Source: Owenia fusiformis (lineage: Eukaryota; Annelida; Polychaeta; Sabellida; Oweniidae). From it: DNA of 64,000 nucleotides. Shown here one piece after another: positions 10,689 to 24,020 of this stretch; positions within the stretch are counted from its first letter, which is position 1; every line of letters begins with the position of its first letter. A program made the translations under genes and the position numbers. Under the pieces are notes generated by a model. That model did not search any database. It saw only the letters and a program-made list of their open reading frames with translations, and had not been told where the DNA came from. Location of the stretch: NCBI GenBank assembly GCA_903813345.2, contig CAIIXF020000003.1, positions 12,788,931 through 12,852,930 on the forward strand, in the 5' to 3' direction.

Positions 10689-11352
10689 AATTATGTCGTC
10701 ATAAAACTGAAGCTTTAAAGAACAGTAATACTACAAAACGGCAACACCTGGGAGTAGACAATCCCAACAAACAAATCATTCATAAATCTGAAGTAATTTA
10801 TGATATTTTATTTCAAATATTTATAGGATAACCTTTGATTTTGAGTAAAATTATTTTCAAGTAGAATTTTAATATACATGTATTCCAAATGAACTTTGTT
10901 TGTTGGGATAATTAGCAGGAATACAAGTCAAGAAAGTCTGTATAATTAATAATAAATCGAATACTGATTTCTAAAAATTCAAATTCTTCCATTGTTAGCA
11001 TATATATTGTTGATCAAAGGTTCTTGATGTCAAACCAAAATTGATATTCAACAGTTTTTGGTATTCAGTATCAATTTTCATTTTGAGGATTTTGGGAGTC
11101 AATCTAATACATTGTATACTAAAATTTGTGAACTGAAGAGGCATACAATTTGTGTCCATTTTGTAAACTTAGGTATACACTTTTATTGGAATCAACATTT
11201 ATGTATTCACTGACTTTGGGAGATATCCAGTTGATTCATGGGATCATTTATTGACTAGCAAAAAATATACTTAAGTGTAAATAATGTTAACACGCAAACT
11301 GGGAGGTATACAATTCACCCAGAGTACTGTATACAGTAGGACAACGTACTGT

Positions 11353-14300
11353 TTAAAGAGCAGCTAGTTTAGTTCTCACTTGATCAAATGTTATTCTTTT
11401 AGCCCACTCGTTATTCCAGCATTCCATCATGATAGCATACACATTCACAGGGATTGATTTGCCATTTGGGGTCATACAAGGTAATCTAAGTTTCTTTGTC
11501 AGTATGTTTTCTAAATACATGTTAGCCTCATATACAGTTTTTCCAGCCAGATTATTCTGTTTGATAGATTCCCTGAAAAGAATGATACAATTAATTTAAC
11601 ATGTATGTGATATTGATCCTTTAATCAGTGTTAATATTAGCCATGTATATTGAAGGTTGGGGAGAAAACTGTTGTATTGGGTCAATTCAGAACAAAAACA
11701 ACTTATGACAAAATACACGTACAGTGTAATGGGTGTATCAAAGCCATTCAATTCAATAGGAATCTATATATATGTCTATATGTTTTTATATGACCTAGGG
11801 CCATTTTAAGGCTCAAGGAAATACATGTACTGTACCTTGATGGGCCAAGATGAACTGGTGGGGTGCTGGTTTGGCCAAAGTTATACCAGTACATCTCCCA
11901 TAGTGTGACCCCAAAGCTCCAAACATCTACCTCTCGTCCAACTTTGGCATTTTCCCCAGAGAAATGAAAAAATTCTGGTCCGTACCTGAAAAGTAAACAT
12001 TTTGACACTTGTTTATGTTGGACTCAATGTGTATCATGAGTTACACTATGTTTATTGTAAGTACCTCAGTGTAAATACTCTCGGTATACCATTTTGCTGG
12101 TTGACCTCTGGAGAGGTCAACAATTTATATAGTGTAAATGTAATGTACTGCAATAAAGGCATTAACATGCAAAGTGTAACCACCTGCAATTTGATACAGA
12201 TGCTGACTGCCGAATGCTGTTAAGTTACAATGCTGAATGGTGTTACAGACGCCAAACACCTGCTGCGAAAAATCTTGAGACTTACCACTTCTGATGGTGA
12301 CATAAAAATGAAGTACTAAAATACACATATAATTAGGCCTAATCACTAAAGAGGCTTCATCTTACCAGTATATTGGTAAATTTCTCTTTGTTTGAACTTT
12401 GTAGTAGTCTTTATCTGGTGTCATCGAACGAGTAAGACCAAAGTCACTGATTTTGGCATGGTGGTCAAATGTAATGAGCACATTTCTGGCTGCCAGGTCT
12501 CTGTGCACTATATTCTTACTGTGAAGATAGATCATCCCCTGAGGAAGATACATCAGATATATTATTGTTTGGTCCTTTCATTTTTTGCAATGTTAATTCA
12601 TTAACTATAAGCACAGTTGCTGATACTGTATATATAGTAATAGTTTCAAATGACCATCATAACTTTTTTTTACTTACTTTTTTTTATTTCAGAGAAGAAA
12701 AAACATGTCAAAGCAATTGCAAAATACAATTACAATACAGTTAAATGGAAAAAACGTACATTTTACAATACAGTATTGGTTACACTTTGCTATCCCCTTT
12801 GATCTATCATATGGGCAAAAATGATTATTTCGAATTTCTCGGTCTCTTTCTTTCTCCCTCCCCAAGCCTTCCTTTCCCCTCCCTCCCACTCTTTCATTTC
12901 CTTAGCTACCTGAACATCTGTATGGTTCAGCTTCAAGTCTGCCCTATAAATATCACTGTTTTTATTTTACCTCTGTTATTTCCTGAGCTAGTCTTATAAT
13001 TATACCAGGGTCTGCTTTCTTAATGTATTTCTCAAGACTTCCATTCTCAACATATTCTAACATCAGGATTAAACCTAAAAAAGGTTAAAGAATGTGATAT
13101 TAGACCATAGGCAATATCACAAACATAAACTTTTGTTCCAGAAAAAATATAATTGTGCAAAAACAAATCCCATATGGACCAACATGCAAAGTTTCAACTG
13201 TATACCATTCCTAGAAATGTGTCAAGATTAAGGTTAAAAAAATTAATATTCAAGTTAAAATGAACAACAGCAACATTGCCAGTATTCGTAATTTAAAGGG
13301 CTGAGTCTAAGCCCCTTTAATGAAATTCCTTTTTAACAAAGAAAACATTATTGCTGAACCCATTTCCATATCTGGAATTTTACAATGAAATTTCAATTTC
13401 AACAATACAAAGGGCTACTCAATAATGAAACTGGTTTCAAGAAATAATGAATATTTAAACTGGTGAACCTACTTCCATCTCGGGTCTCAGTTGAGTCATA
13501 TGTTTGTACTATATTTGGATGATGAAGACTACTCTGAAGTTTGATTTCATTCCTGAAGTCCTCAAGTTCTTTTGCCTGTTCTTTCTGACCCAACGGCTTC
13601 AATTTGTCACTCTAAAAGATAACAAGAAAATCAAACCTAAAATCGGCAACTCAAAGGAGTCGCAAAATCACTACACACAAAATATGATTCTCATAACCAA
13701 ATGGAATGAATCAGCTAGGGGATATAAATTATATTCTTTTTATCACCTTTAGTTCTCCTAAGTAGGCCTATCTAATGAGTATATTAATAAAACCATGCTT
13801 GGAAGAGATTTCATCACATCCCTGAGTCACTGACGTATCTCTGAGTAAGCACCAATTATTGCATGTAGTGATCCTCAAGTACATTCTAAGAATTAGGCTG
13901 AAGAATTCACATCATTTTTAAAGGGGCAGCCATAATTTATGTTTACATAAGGGTAAATTTTACATATGTGCACATAATCACGGAGTGGGTTTGAAAAATT
14001 TGGTAACAAGCACCTTTGGCACTGAGAAGCTGGCAGATTCCTACATGTACCTCCTGGCTGGCATAAATATGACCGAGGCATTAGTGTAATAGAAGAAAAT
14101 ACTTATTATATACCTTCAACTGTTTTATTGCACAACGTTGCCATTTTGTTGGATCCTGCTTATTGCGAAGCCTGCCCAACATGACAACACCATAGTAGCC
14201 CTGTTTATAATAAAAAAAGTATTTCTTTACTTTGCAAATAATTCATCAGTTCAACTTTTTGATTTAAAGAAAACAGAAGTTTTGTTATTCAAACTCAATC

Positions 14301-17300
14301 TAAATTGTCACCCTTGTTCAAAAATGCATTGATTCCTGAGCCAAAAATTAATTAATGATATTTACTTGTCCTAAAATCTTATGTGTCTTGTCAAATTCGT
14401 AAATGGGTTGGCTGAGTGCTGGCTCTACTCTTATGGGTTCAACTTCGTGGTCATGATCTACCAGACCAGGATTTCGTAAACCACCAAATGTTCCATCAGA
14501 ACTTGGAGTGCCAGGGGAGAGTAAAGGAGCTTGGCTATCATTAGTCGACACACTAGGAAAATTTGGAGATCTTTTTGGAAGTCGCACTGAATACTGTGTC
14601 TCAACTGGATTAAGACCTGCGGGTATCACTTCAAAACCAGCTCCGTGTCTATTTAGCTCTTCTTGTAGCGACAGTGCGTCTTGTTGATAATGTCTAAACT
14701 CATGCAGTTTCTGGTTTGAATCCCTGGCAACGTCATGACCAACACAACGCTCTTCTGGTTTCCTGTGAAGACATTTTACTACAATTTCCTCATAAAAGTT
14801 CTTTGGATTGACTCCAGGCGCGTTTATTATTGAAAGAACTCCCTGTTCTCCAAGAAGTTTCATCTAAAATGAGAATAACAAAATATCATTAATTAATAGT
14901 TTATCATTTGACTAGAAAGCACACAAAGGTTGAGATTATGCTTGAAATTGTCATAACTTTTCAATATTCCTTTTTCTCATCATTCCATGTCATGTCTATT
15001 TCCAAAACAGTCAATTTCTGGAAAATCCGGAAATTAAGATTAGGATTGATAGGAATCTTTCTACATTTTCTATCCCTAATCATTCCTTTTTCCTTTATTC
15101 TCTCTTATCCCTCATGTCTATTGGTGAGTAAACTTGTCCAAAATACATGCTACTTAATAACAGCAGACTCCAGGTTGAATCAAGTGATTCCAAGTAAATA
15201 TTGCTACGAGTCAACTATGTATGTGACTGTACATTTCTGTGCATATTGATTAAATGTTGTTATCTTTAAAAATATAGACTTAACATGAATATGTTCATCA
15301 TTTCAACTTCCAAGATATGTATGGAAAATCATTAAGTGAGTGAGATTCACCTTGGCAATGTTGTAATCTGGTGGCAATGGTTTATGTCCACTATGTGCAC
15401 ATTCTACAAGAGTCATTCCCAGTGAATAAACATCCGACTTTTCACTGGGAAGTCCAAGGTCATCAAGGTAATATTCAGGTGCTAGCCATGGTAATCTAAA
15501 ACAAGACATTAACATGCAAAATGTCATCATCTACCATTTGCTACAGACACCGAATGCTGTAATAGTCCCCAACTGCCAAACACTGGCCAATAAATGGCGA
15601 CTATAGCAACATGTCACCATTTGTGATGGTAACATAATAACACTGCAATATCAGGGATACTGTATCTTAAGATGTTTAAGTTATTGATGTATTTCGATAC
15701 AAATTAAGGATAGAAGAGCAGATCATGCATATAAACTGCATTCTCCTTGCATTTAAAAGATGCAATTACTCAACTGACCTTTCTTCATTGACTGACTTCT
15801 CAGCAGATAGGCTATTGTAATAGTGTGCCAAGCCTGGGTCCATCAGTTTCACTGTGATTCCCTCTTCCACTGCCTTCTTCACCAGAATATTCTTACAGCG
15901 TACTGCTCCATGTATGAATCCAGATTGCATGCTGTTCTACAAGAAATGAACGTTTTTATTTCAAATTTCCAAATAAAATATTTACAATATCACAAGTCAT
16001 TGAAGAAAAATAGACATGAAAATATGAGAGAGAAACTTCACAACATACTTGTAACAAGAAATGAAATACATGGGCTATAAGAATATTCAATTTCAGTATT
16101 ATAGTATGATCTGTAAAATGAAGCCTTCTGATTGGTCAGTTCTTGTGCTGTATCAATCTGTATTGCTACTGAGATTGTCCCCATTGATCATCTCCGTGGC
16201 AATACAGAAAATATTGGTACGGAGGGGACATTTTCAGTAGCAATACAGAGGATCACACAATAAAAACGTAATAGAATGATTTGAAGTACAATACAGGATA
16301 TACTCTGCTCTCGATATGTACTCACTAGGTAGATCAATGCATCTGTATGCATAGCTACCCCTTAAACTTACACACTATACTTATTACCAGGTAGGTCAAT
16401 ATTTCTCCAATCTGTATAACTAGGTATTGTACATACAAGGTAGGTCAATATTTCTCCAATCTATATAACTAGATATTGTACATACAAGGTAGGTCAATAT
16501 TTCTCCAATCCAATATAGCTTCTTATTGTATGTAGATATTGTACTCACCAGGAAGGTGAGTGCTTCCCAATCTGTACAGCTACATATTGCTATTGTACTT
16601 ACCAAATATTTCAATATGTCCCCAATCTGTATAGTTACGTATTGTTCTAACCAGGTACATCAATATTTCCCCAATTTGTATAGCTACATATTGAACATAC
16701 ACATTGTATTTACCAGGAAGGCCAATGCTTCCCCAATCTGAATAGTAACATACATGTATTGTACTTACAATATTGCTTCCCCAATCTGAATAGCTAAATA
16801 CACAAATAGTACTTACACATTGTTCTTACATATTGTTAGGTAAATGCTTCCCCAATCTGAATAGCTACATACACATTGTACTTACATATTGTACTAACAA
16901 ACTATACTTACTAGGTAGGTCAATGCTTCCCCAATCTGAATAGCTACGTATGTACACATAGTGTACTTACACATTGTACTTACATATTGTATGAACAGAC
17001 TATACTAAGCAGGTCAATGCTTCCCCAATCTGTGTAGCTACATACACTAGAACTTACACATTGTACTTACATATTGTACTGACAGACTATACTTACTAGG
17101 TATGTCAATGCTTCCCCAATCTGTATAGCAATCTCTATCAAGTAATGTTGTTTCCTAGATATCAGGTCCTTATCTTGCTGCAACCATTCCCATAGTGTGC
17201 CCTCTCCATACTCCATCACAATCATGAATGGGGCTAACACAAGAGTGTTGATGGTCATAAAGGCAGGGTGTTGCCACTGGACATGCTTTTGGGCTCCATG

Positions 17301-20300
17301 TAATAGGTACTGAAATATTTCAATGAGGGATTTTTACTTATTGTTGAAATATATTGAGATTGAGAAACAACAAAGGGCAACATTTAAAGATCGAGGACAT
17401 ACTAACCATAGAGTCATGTCTGAATACCAAAAAACAAATTACCCAGCCCAGTATTATTACCACACCCGGTGATCGGAGAAAATGGATGGAGGGGGGGGGA
17501 GTGGGCAATTCTGCAAGAAATCCCCCTCCAACCATTTTGTCCGATTACCATGCCTGATTACCCATGTACTAAGCCCAACATTATATATTGAAAAGTATAT
17601 CACAATTTATATTACACATACCTGCAACAATTGGTCACATTCTGGCTTCAGTTTTTTCACAGCAACCTTGCGTTTCTCTTGGTTTGGCATTTGCCATGCT
17701 CCCTCATAGACATCTGTGTAATAGCCTTGACCTAAACAATCAATTTCTTTTCAATACTGTTCATTGACTTGAATATGACATTTAATGTGACAAGAAGCAT
17801 AATATTTCTATTCTATTTGTTAATTTCATGGAATTGCATCAATAAGTACATGTAGGGGTTCCAATGTCAGTTTTGGTTTTGTTTGTTATAAAATCACCTT
17901 TTATTCTAGAGCCTACAAATACAGTACATTAGTTCACCAATTAAAGTATGCTTTACAAAAACACATACCTATTATTCTAGAGCCTATAAAGACAGTGTTT
18001 GGGAGACTTATGGTGATCTGTTTGGCGGGTGGTTTAGGCTCACCATCAGGGAGATCACAACCTACATTCCTGGTCTTCAGTAACAACAGGGCCTCTTTCA
18101 GGGCTGAAATAAATTGAAACCAAAGTCACACCAATTGATGTACATGTAATGGTTAACAGTGTTCTTCCTACGTTGTAATCTCTGAGGCCCAGCACCTCTA
18201 TGTATTTCATAAAACCCAAATGCTCCTCAATGCAATTTGATGCGCCTCCTAAAATTTTACAAATAAAAAATGAGGAAAAAGATGTTGAAAGTCATTTGTT
18301 TGAAAAATATCTGTACCTAGCCATGTTATTTTCTGTTTCAAAATAAAAGCACAAAGGCATTGCGAATTCCCAGTTGTTTTTGCCTTTTGTTACCATTTGG
18401 TTGAGTGTCCTAGGTTGTTGAAAATTGAAGTAAATTATTTGAAAACTCTATATTAATTTTGATTAATGAATTGCAATCAAGCAAATAAACTTCTTTGTTC
18501 TAATAAGAACATGCAAATGCATATGTGATTGGCAAAAACAATTTCAATTGGTTCAGAATATGAGGAGAAACATGCCGTCAAATGAAAATATAAATATTGA
18601 CCAATCCAAGAGGTGTTGCTCCCATCCCTTTTAGAATCATTCTGAGGACCATCTGTGCATTGTGTATTAAGTATCAGCTTTATTTTCAGCCACACTTTGC
18701 AAATGTACTGACCTTTGGGTGTTGAATTAGAGTCAGCGGTCACTGCATGTACCAGCTTAATGTGTTTCTTTTCCTTGTAGTGGTCCAACAGTTCCCTTAT
18801 ACTCTCAAAGGTGGGTTGAGGTTCAGAATTGTTTTCAGCCTTCACCTACATGTAAAGAGTGAATATATAGACATTAATTTTTCTTGCTTATTTTTTATTC
18901 CAATCCAATGTATCCAATGCTAAGTGGTAGGGAAATATAATACTGTCCCTCAATATAAAACCAATATTCAATTTCTAATCAGGAAAATTAAATTTCACCA
19001 TTTTATACCTTGAAATTGAAATAGCCATTATTAACCTTAATATGAATTGAAACAACCTTAGTTTTTTTGTTGTTGAACAGGTTAGACAGGAAGATGTTGG
19101 GGGCACTTGAAAAACTGACAAATTAAATAGAAGCCAATAGGCCCAAAAATACAGCCAAAGTATAGCCAAATACAGTGTCAATGTGTAGCTGTTTGTATAT
19201 TCTACTTACCTGAAACTTCCCCTGTGGATTCCTTTGGATGATAGAATCTTTAACTCCTTCATTCTTTACAGTGAAGTAAAGCCTGTATTCATCATATTGG
19301 GTAGCTCTTTGTTTGACCATGAATGTTTCCAGCTTGTGTTTGGACCTTTGTTCCATAAGGCAATCCTTTATCAGATTAGGGTCTAGTCTGGAAAAACATT
19401 TGACAAGGAATATGATAGGGGTCTAGCCAACAAGGCAAAATGTCAACACCTACCATTTGTAACGAATGCCAAATGCTGAACAACAACTGCGAACACCAAC
19501 CACAAAAAAGTTAAATGACATAATATAATAAAAACAGGTGAGACAAATTGAAAAATGTGAGGCAAAAATTAATACAAAAGCAATATAATTATAAATCGTT
19601 AATAAATACTATCATTAAATTTAATTTTCATTTGTAGAGATCAAACAATATTTTTGAGACCAGTAAAAACAAATGAGTGATTACCATATAATAGCTTGAT
19701 TTGTGACAAATTTTTAGAAACCCATAGAATGCAGCTTTTAAACCATGATATACTGACTCAAAATGAGGTTGAAAGTAACGAAGGACAATCAGTCATTTTG
19801 AAAGCATAACAAGCATGAAATAAAAAGAACATACAATATGAACATGTACTATCTCATGATATGATTCTTGTTCACAATGGATATCAAGATCTGCATGAGT
19901 AAATGTAGTGAGAGAGTGCAGATACAGAAATGTATAGCATATATATTTACCAATGTCAATCTTCAAGGATTTTATATTTTTCCTCTGATCATTTCCATTT
20001 AAATCGCCTATTCCCTGTGATACTAAGAAAATAGAATCCAACAATTGGCCTTGCTTTCTTTCATTTTTTGTATACTACTTATTTTCATTTTTCATTTATT
20101 TTGCTCGTTGTCAGAAACTCTTACTGAACCTCTGGAGGGGAATAAATGTTAAACTACCTATAGGGACCGTGGCACTTGTTTTCTCTCAGGAATTTCAAAC
20201 TCGGTGGCTGTATCACATTACAAATACTAGTGTAAAAATCAACCAATAGACGGCGGTGTCCATCGATCAATGCCAGAAATGACTCTGCAGTTTCTTGATC

Positions 20301-22969
20301 AAGGAACTCAACAAACTGAAAAAGAAAATTCATGAACGATATTTTATTTGTACATTCATGATCTTAGAAACGACACATGTAGTTTTATTTCACAGAGATG
20401 TCTAAGAGAGGAGGCAGGCCCCATAGAAATGTGTACCCAAAGTTACGATATAAAAGAGTCCTTGATATTTTACAAATACAATTAAACTTTGCGGTAGAGA
20501 AAATGTTGGAAATTGTTTTCACATAGAAAAGAACATAACAGCAGGTGGGAACATTTAATTTGAAAAAATTCAAAGTGGTGTGAAAAACAGCCTGCCAGCT
20601 TTAATAGAATGGGTTGCATAAACTGTACCTTGGGGACGCCATTGTTACGAAATATTTGTACAACCCAAGGCTCATCTGCACTTATGGCACTCTGGGCTGA
20701 ACTGGTGGTACTATGGAGCAACCTTGTTGCACTATGAGCCTCACTGGCAGCACTATGGGACCCACTGGTGGTACGTTGGACTGCACTGCTTGTACTTTGA
20801 CTAGCTGTGTCTGAAGCTTCATGAGTACGCTGTGTTATTGTAGCCATATCACTCAAGTCTTCTATCTTACAAACCAGTTCAACCTCCTGGAAATAATCAC
20901 ATGTCCAAGCCATTTAAAAAACCTAAAAACTCATTAAGTGCACAGAGTAAGTGTTGTTGCAATGTGCCATATTGGGAGATTGATACAGAATATTGGCAAT
21001 TTTTAATAGCAAACATCGATGTGACTTCATCACTGTGAAAATCATTTTGGATTCTGGTGGAGTATTGATGTCTGATCCTAAACATAGATGTGCTTAAAGA
21101 TTAGATGATAAAATTACCCTTTTTATCCGATGTTGTTTTCAATCAAATATCCCATGGCCATCTTTGTTAGTGTCTAAATTTTTGGGGAAAATATTTTCAA
21201 TTTAAAAATGTTTTAACTTGTTGATACTTTGTGTCATACAAGACTGCCAATAAAAAAATGCCTATACCCCAGATGTGTTGGACTCGAAGTAAATTCCAGG
21301 GTGTCTTTCGTGATTCGGGTCCACGTGTATTACTCTGTCACAAGTCCTAAATTGCTCTGCTGTGTACTTGGCACATTTCTTCAATAACGCCGTAATGTAT
21401 TGCCTGCAATATACAGAAAACCTGTTTCAAAATCAGTGTAAGCGAGGTGTATTTTATTAAACATTCACACATAGCAGGCATATGGTATATCAATTTCCAC
21501 GAAACAGAACACAGTGCATGCAATCAAGAAAATACACATTTTCTATACATTGTATTTACAACAGAGTATGGCTATTTCATTTATTCAGTTAGGTAGAACT
21601 TCACTGTCCATTGTGCAGTCAATTTGTGCATCTCCAATGCTAAAAACGAAAACTGAATAAAGCATTGATACTTGTTTGTGTGAAAATTTTAACCTTGTTT
21701 GAATAAAGCTGCCTGGTGCAATCGGTCAAAGCGCTGGGTTTTGGGCAGGGAGTAAAGTTTTTAAACCTTGAGAGAGTGGGTTCGAAACCTGGCAGAATCT
21801 ATTCTTTTCATTTTTAACTGCCCACAATACATTTTCTTGATATCTTTTTATATGACAAAGCATTTTCTCATTGAAACCCATGTTAAATTCAAAAATGTTT
21901 CTAGAATTAACCCAAACAGTCAAGTCAATATTTCTAATTTTCACATATTTCATTTTAAATCAATATTTATCTTTCACCTAGATTTGTTTCAAGAAAATCT
22001 TAATTGTAGAAAAAATCGATTCAGTGAAGTTCTACCTTAAATTGATTACCCTCATCAATTTCAAATTTTCAGTTTTCATTTTAGTCGTGTAAAAAACTAT
22101 TAGAATAGTATCAAAATGAAAATAAAGGCTTATGCAGGTCAAAATGTAAAAAGGTAAGCTTTGCAAAACCCCTACAAAACTTTTTTCTGGTTGAATGAAC
22201 ATTTCAAGATACAATACATTCTAAGAAGCCTTTTGTTTTGTTACTTCATGGAATATCATCTTGTGAAAAGGCAATTGGTATTCACCTTTACAGAATGAAA
22301 TATTTGTATTGTTACATACCTTCTGCAGTTTGAAACTCCATTTTTCTCATGAGGGTTTTCTCCATATTTTTTAACAAGATTTTCCACTTCTTGGCAAAAG
22401 GTTCCACTCAGTCGAACCTTTTTGAAACGAGGCACTTCTGCCAGAATCGCCTTTGACAAAAATCTTTCTAGCTTTAACCTGTTCAGCTTTGGCTTTGGAT
22501 CTTCTGAGAAATAGAATTGTGCTGCATCTAGAACAGCTATCCCAATTTTAAAATCAGTTCCAAAACTTTTAGGAAAAGTCAGCCTATTTTGAACAAAGTC
22601 ATAGTGACACTGATTGAATAAATATGAGAATGCACTTTGATCATTTTCGAAAAGTCTCGACACAAATTCATCATTCGCCGTCAGGAATCTGAACCGAAAC
22701 TCAAATATTCTTCCATCATAATCCTGAGAAGTAATCTTCCTTTGGGGTGACAACCATTGGCCTATTTCATGAATGTTTTCCTGTATTCTAAGCTCACGTA
22801 ATGCAAACAGAAATGACTGTAATGGTGCAATATTCAGATATTTGGCAACTGTGATACAAATATCTTCGGCAGTAGCTCCGTCTGTATGATTCGCCCAAAA
22901 GTCTTGGAGCGGGACCTGTCGTAATTCATGTTTGTCATAAAATTGAACAACTGGCCCCTGGAATGCCAT
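11353..22969 (-). CDS. JAK: Janus kinase (JAK), 18 coding exons
   Basis: Non-receptor tyrosine kinase that couples cytokine receptors to STATs at the inner membrane face. Exons: 22969-22320, 21403-21268, 20886-20629, 20315-20158, 19387-19210, 18845-18713, 18103-17969, 17731-17622, 17309-17097, 15936-15779, 15495-15351, 14863-14366, 14200-14114, 13611-13473, 13074-12971, 12538-12366, 11985-11836, 11572-11353. All phases agree; the product is 1214 residues, near JAK size. Domains: FERM ~1-400, SH2-like ~405-500, pseudokinase ~535-800, kinase ~915-1205. The kinase keeps the Gly loop (LGQGYYGVV), K950, HRDLAARN (D1048), DFG (D1066) and activation-loop tyrosines Y1079/Y1080 (DKDYYKV). The pseudokinase has HGAVRCKN in place of HRD and DPG in place of DFG. 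Oddities: a Ser/Thr/Ala-rich insert (~276-331) in the FERM domain, Lys at the usual SH2 FLVR arginine, and a long linker exon. Start: first ATG before the FERM fold. Confidence 0.95.
12155..12306 (-). repeat. GGCATTAACATG-family repeat in a JAK intron
   Basis: Begins GGCATTAACATGCAAAGTGT and ends TCTGATGGTGACATAA, with an interior rich in GCCGAATGCTG-like motifs. It is a diverged copy of the family also found at 2113, 15509, 19431, 35213 and 37883. It lies in the intron between JAK exons 16 and 17. Confidence 0.7.
15509..15640 (-). repeat. GGCATTAACATG-family repeat in a JAK intron
   Basis: Contains ACATTAACATGCAAAATGTC at the head and ATGTCACCATTTGTGATGGT near the tail. It sits a few bases from the acceptor side of JAK exon 11, so the insertion lies right beside the splice site. 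Confidence 0.7.
16140..16255. repeat. Small foldback in JAK intron 9
   Basis: CTGTATTGCTACTGA then GTCCCC on the left is matched in reverse complement by GGGGAC then TCAGTAGCAATACAG on the right, about 100 bp in all. Possibly a tiny MITE. Confidence 0.65.
16385..17130 (-). repeat. Tandem array of JAK exon 9 3' end plus 5' splice site
   Basis: About 11 degenerate units spaced roughly 50-90 bp. Read on the minus strand, each has CAGATTGGGGAAGCATTGAC, or a close variant, followed by a CCTGGTAAG-like splice donor and a run of GTAAGTACAAT-like sequence. The final unit (17097-17130) is the real 3' end of JAK exon 9, coding IAIQIGEALTYL before its donor. The array fills most of the intron between exons 9 and 10 (15937-17096) and so holds many potential decoy donors in series. 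Confidence 0.85.
19431..19530 (-). repeat. GGCATTAACATG-family repeat, diverged, in a JAK intron
   Basis: Contains CAAAATGTCAACACCTACCA and GCCAAATGCTG motifs and ends TGACATAATATAATAA. Weakest copy of the family. Confidence 0.55.
21709..21795 (+). pseudogene. tRNA-like sequence (tRNA pseudogene or SINE head)
   Basis: TGGTGCAATCGGTCAAAGCG fits an A box and GTGGGTTCGAAACC a B box. The outer CTGCC and GGCAG can pair as an acceptor stem. The anticodon arm pairs poorly and the variable part is too long, so this is not a good functional tRNA. It lies in JAK intron 1. Confidence 0.5.
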
Positions 22970-23379
22970 GTTATGCTTCAATTACTGCTGCAGCTGAAAT
23001 ATACAAAATGATTGATAAGTTGGATTATTGGTTTATTTCAGTGATCTTCCAAATAACAATCCATAGTGCCATTATTGTAAAATATGCTGATAATTCTTTC
23101 TTGTGTTGCTGCAAACTAAGACAACAGCAATGCCAAAACATAGCAAATCCCATCGAAAACAACCATGGCTGCCATTTTTGAAAATGCTTCTCCTACTTTT
23201 TCATTTAAATATCAAAAATCTTAAAACAACACACATAAAATGGCCACCATTTTCAACATTCGATTGTCGCTCACTAGCCAAATTGTCATAAGAAAGTGTA
23301 AGATAAAGTAGGCACATGTCAGATTTCAACCGAAATCGCATACATGTTATGTACGTGTCGTAAAGGGCAGCGATTTTTC

Positions 23380-23478
23380 AAAATTGCCACCCATAGGCCA
23401 AGAGAAAAGTAATAGTAAGCTGTATAGTCTCCTCTATATTCAGCTTACTGAATATACTTTTCCCTTGGCCTATGTTGC
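23380..23478. repeat. Imperfect foldback upstream of JAK
   Basis: TTGCCACCCATAGGCCAAG on the left pairs with CTTGGCCTATGTTGCCAC on the right; arms are about 40 bp with a short loop. Probably a small MITE. It lies about 0.4 kb upstream of the JAK start codon. Confidence 0.65.
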
Positions 23479-23904
23479 CACTTGCCACCCAGTGCAGTAC
23501 TACCCAGGCAGTACTAGCTTAAGTGTAAGACAGTGGGCCATCCAAGCCTTCCCCTCCTATGTTATCTTTAGGTTACAATACACTACAGAGTATTCAGTAT
23601 ATTATATAGAGAATTATGCCGAGTAGACTATAGAATATACTATCGAAACTTTGGACGACCTGCGAAAAAGAACATTACAGTGGGGGACATAAAGAATTAC
23701 AAAAGCTATGGAAATTACATGCTCTCGCACATGTAATAAATTCTTACCTCAGTGTATTCAGTGCTCTATTTTCTCCGTCCTAGTAAGTCCAGATATAGTG
23801 GAATCTGTGTCCATAATGACAAATAAGAACTTAAAAATTTGAAGTGCAATTCACATGTTAATGCCGACTCTATAAATGTTGAGGTGATTTTGGAGCCCGA
23901 TTAC

Positions 23905-24020
23905 GCCTCAATGTGGATTGGCTCCCAGAATGCAACATGACACGTGTCATCTGCAACATGACATCTGTCACGAGTAAATAAGGTTACCTGATGTTGCATT
24001 CTGAGAGTCAATCCTCCTTG
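23905..24020. repeat. Imperfect foldback
   Basis: GATTGGCTCCCAGAATGCAAC on the left pairs with GTTGCATTCTGAGAGTCAATC on the right, with internal repeats of CAACATGACA. Confidence 0.55.

Larger units (their letters stand above)
9391..11352. other. Intergenic, between retroelement and JAK 3' end
   Basis: No coding region recognised. It contains a CAGGCCCGTAGCC-type MITE (9574-9784) and a foldback (10478-10688). The part next to 11353 is the presumed 3' flank of JAK. Confidence 0.5.

Noticed and set aside
11748-12008. Treating each kinase-like open frame between 11.7 and 22.9 kb as a separate small gene
   Set aside because: Splice sites and phases join them into a single JAK reading frame.
16420-16614. 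Open frame resembling the end of JAK exon 9, considered as an alternative exon
   Set aside because: It spans several array units and has no acceptor of its own; better explained as duplicated exon-end repeats. Cryptic donor use remains possible.
21709-21795. Functional tRNA gene
   Set aside because: A and B boxes are present, but the anticodon stem pairs poorly and the variable region is too long.
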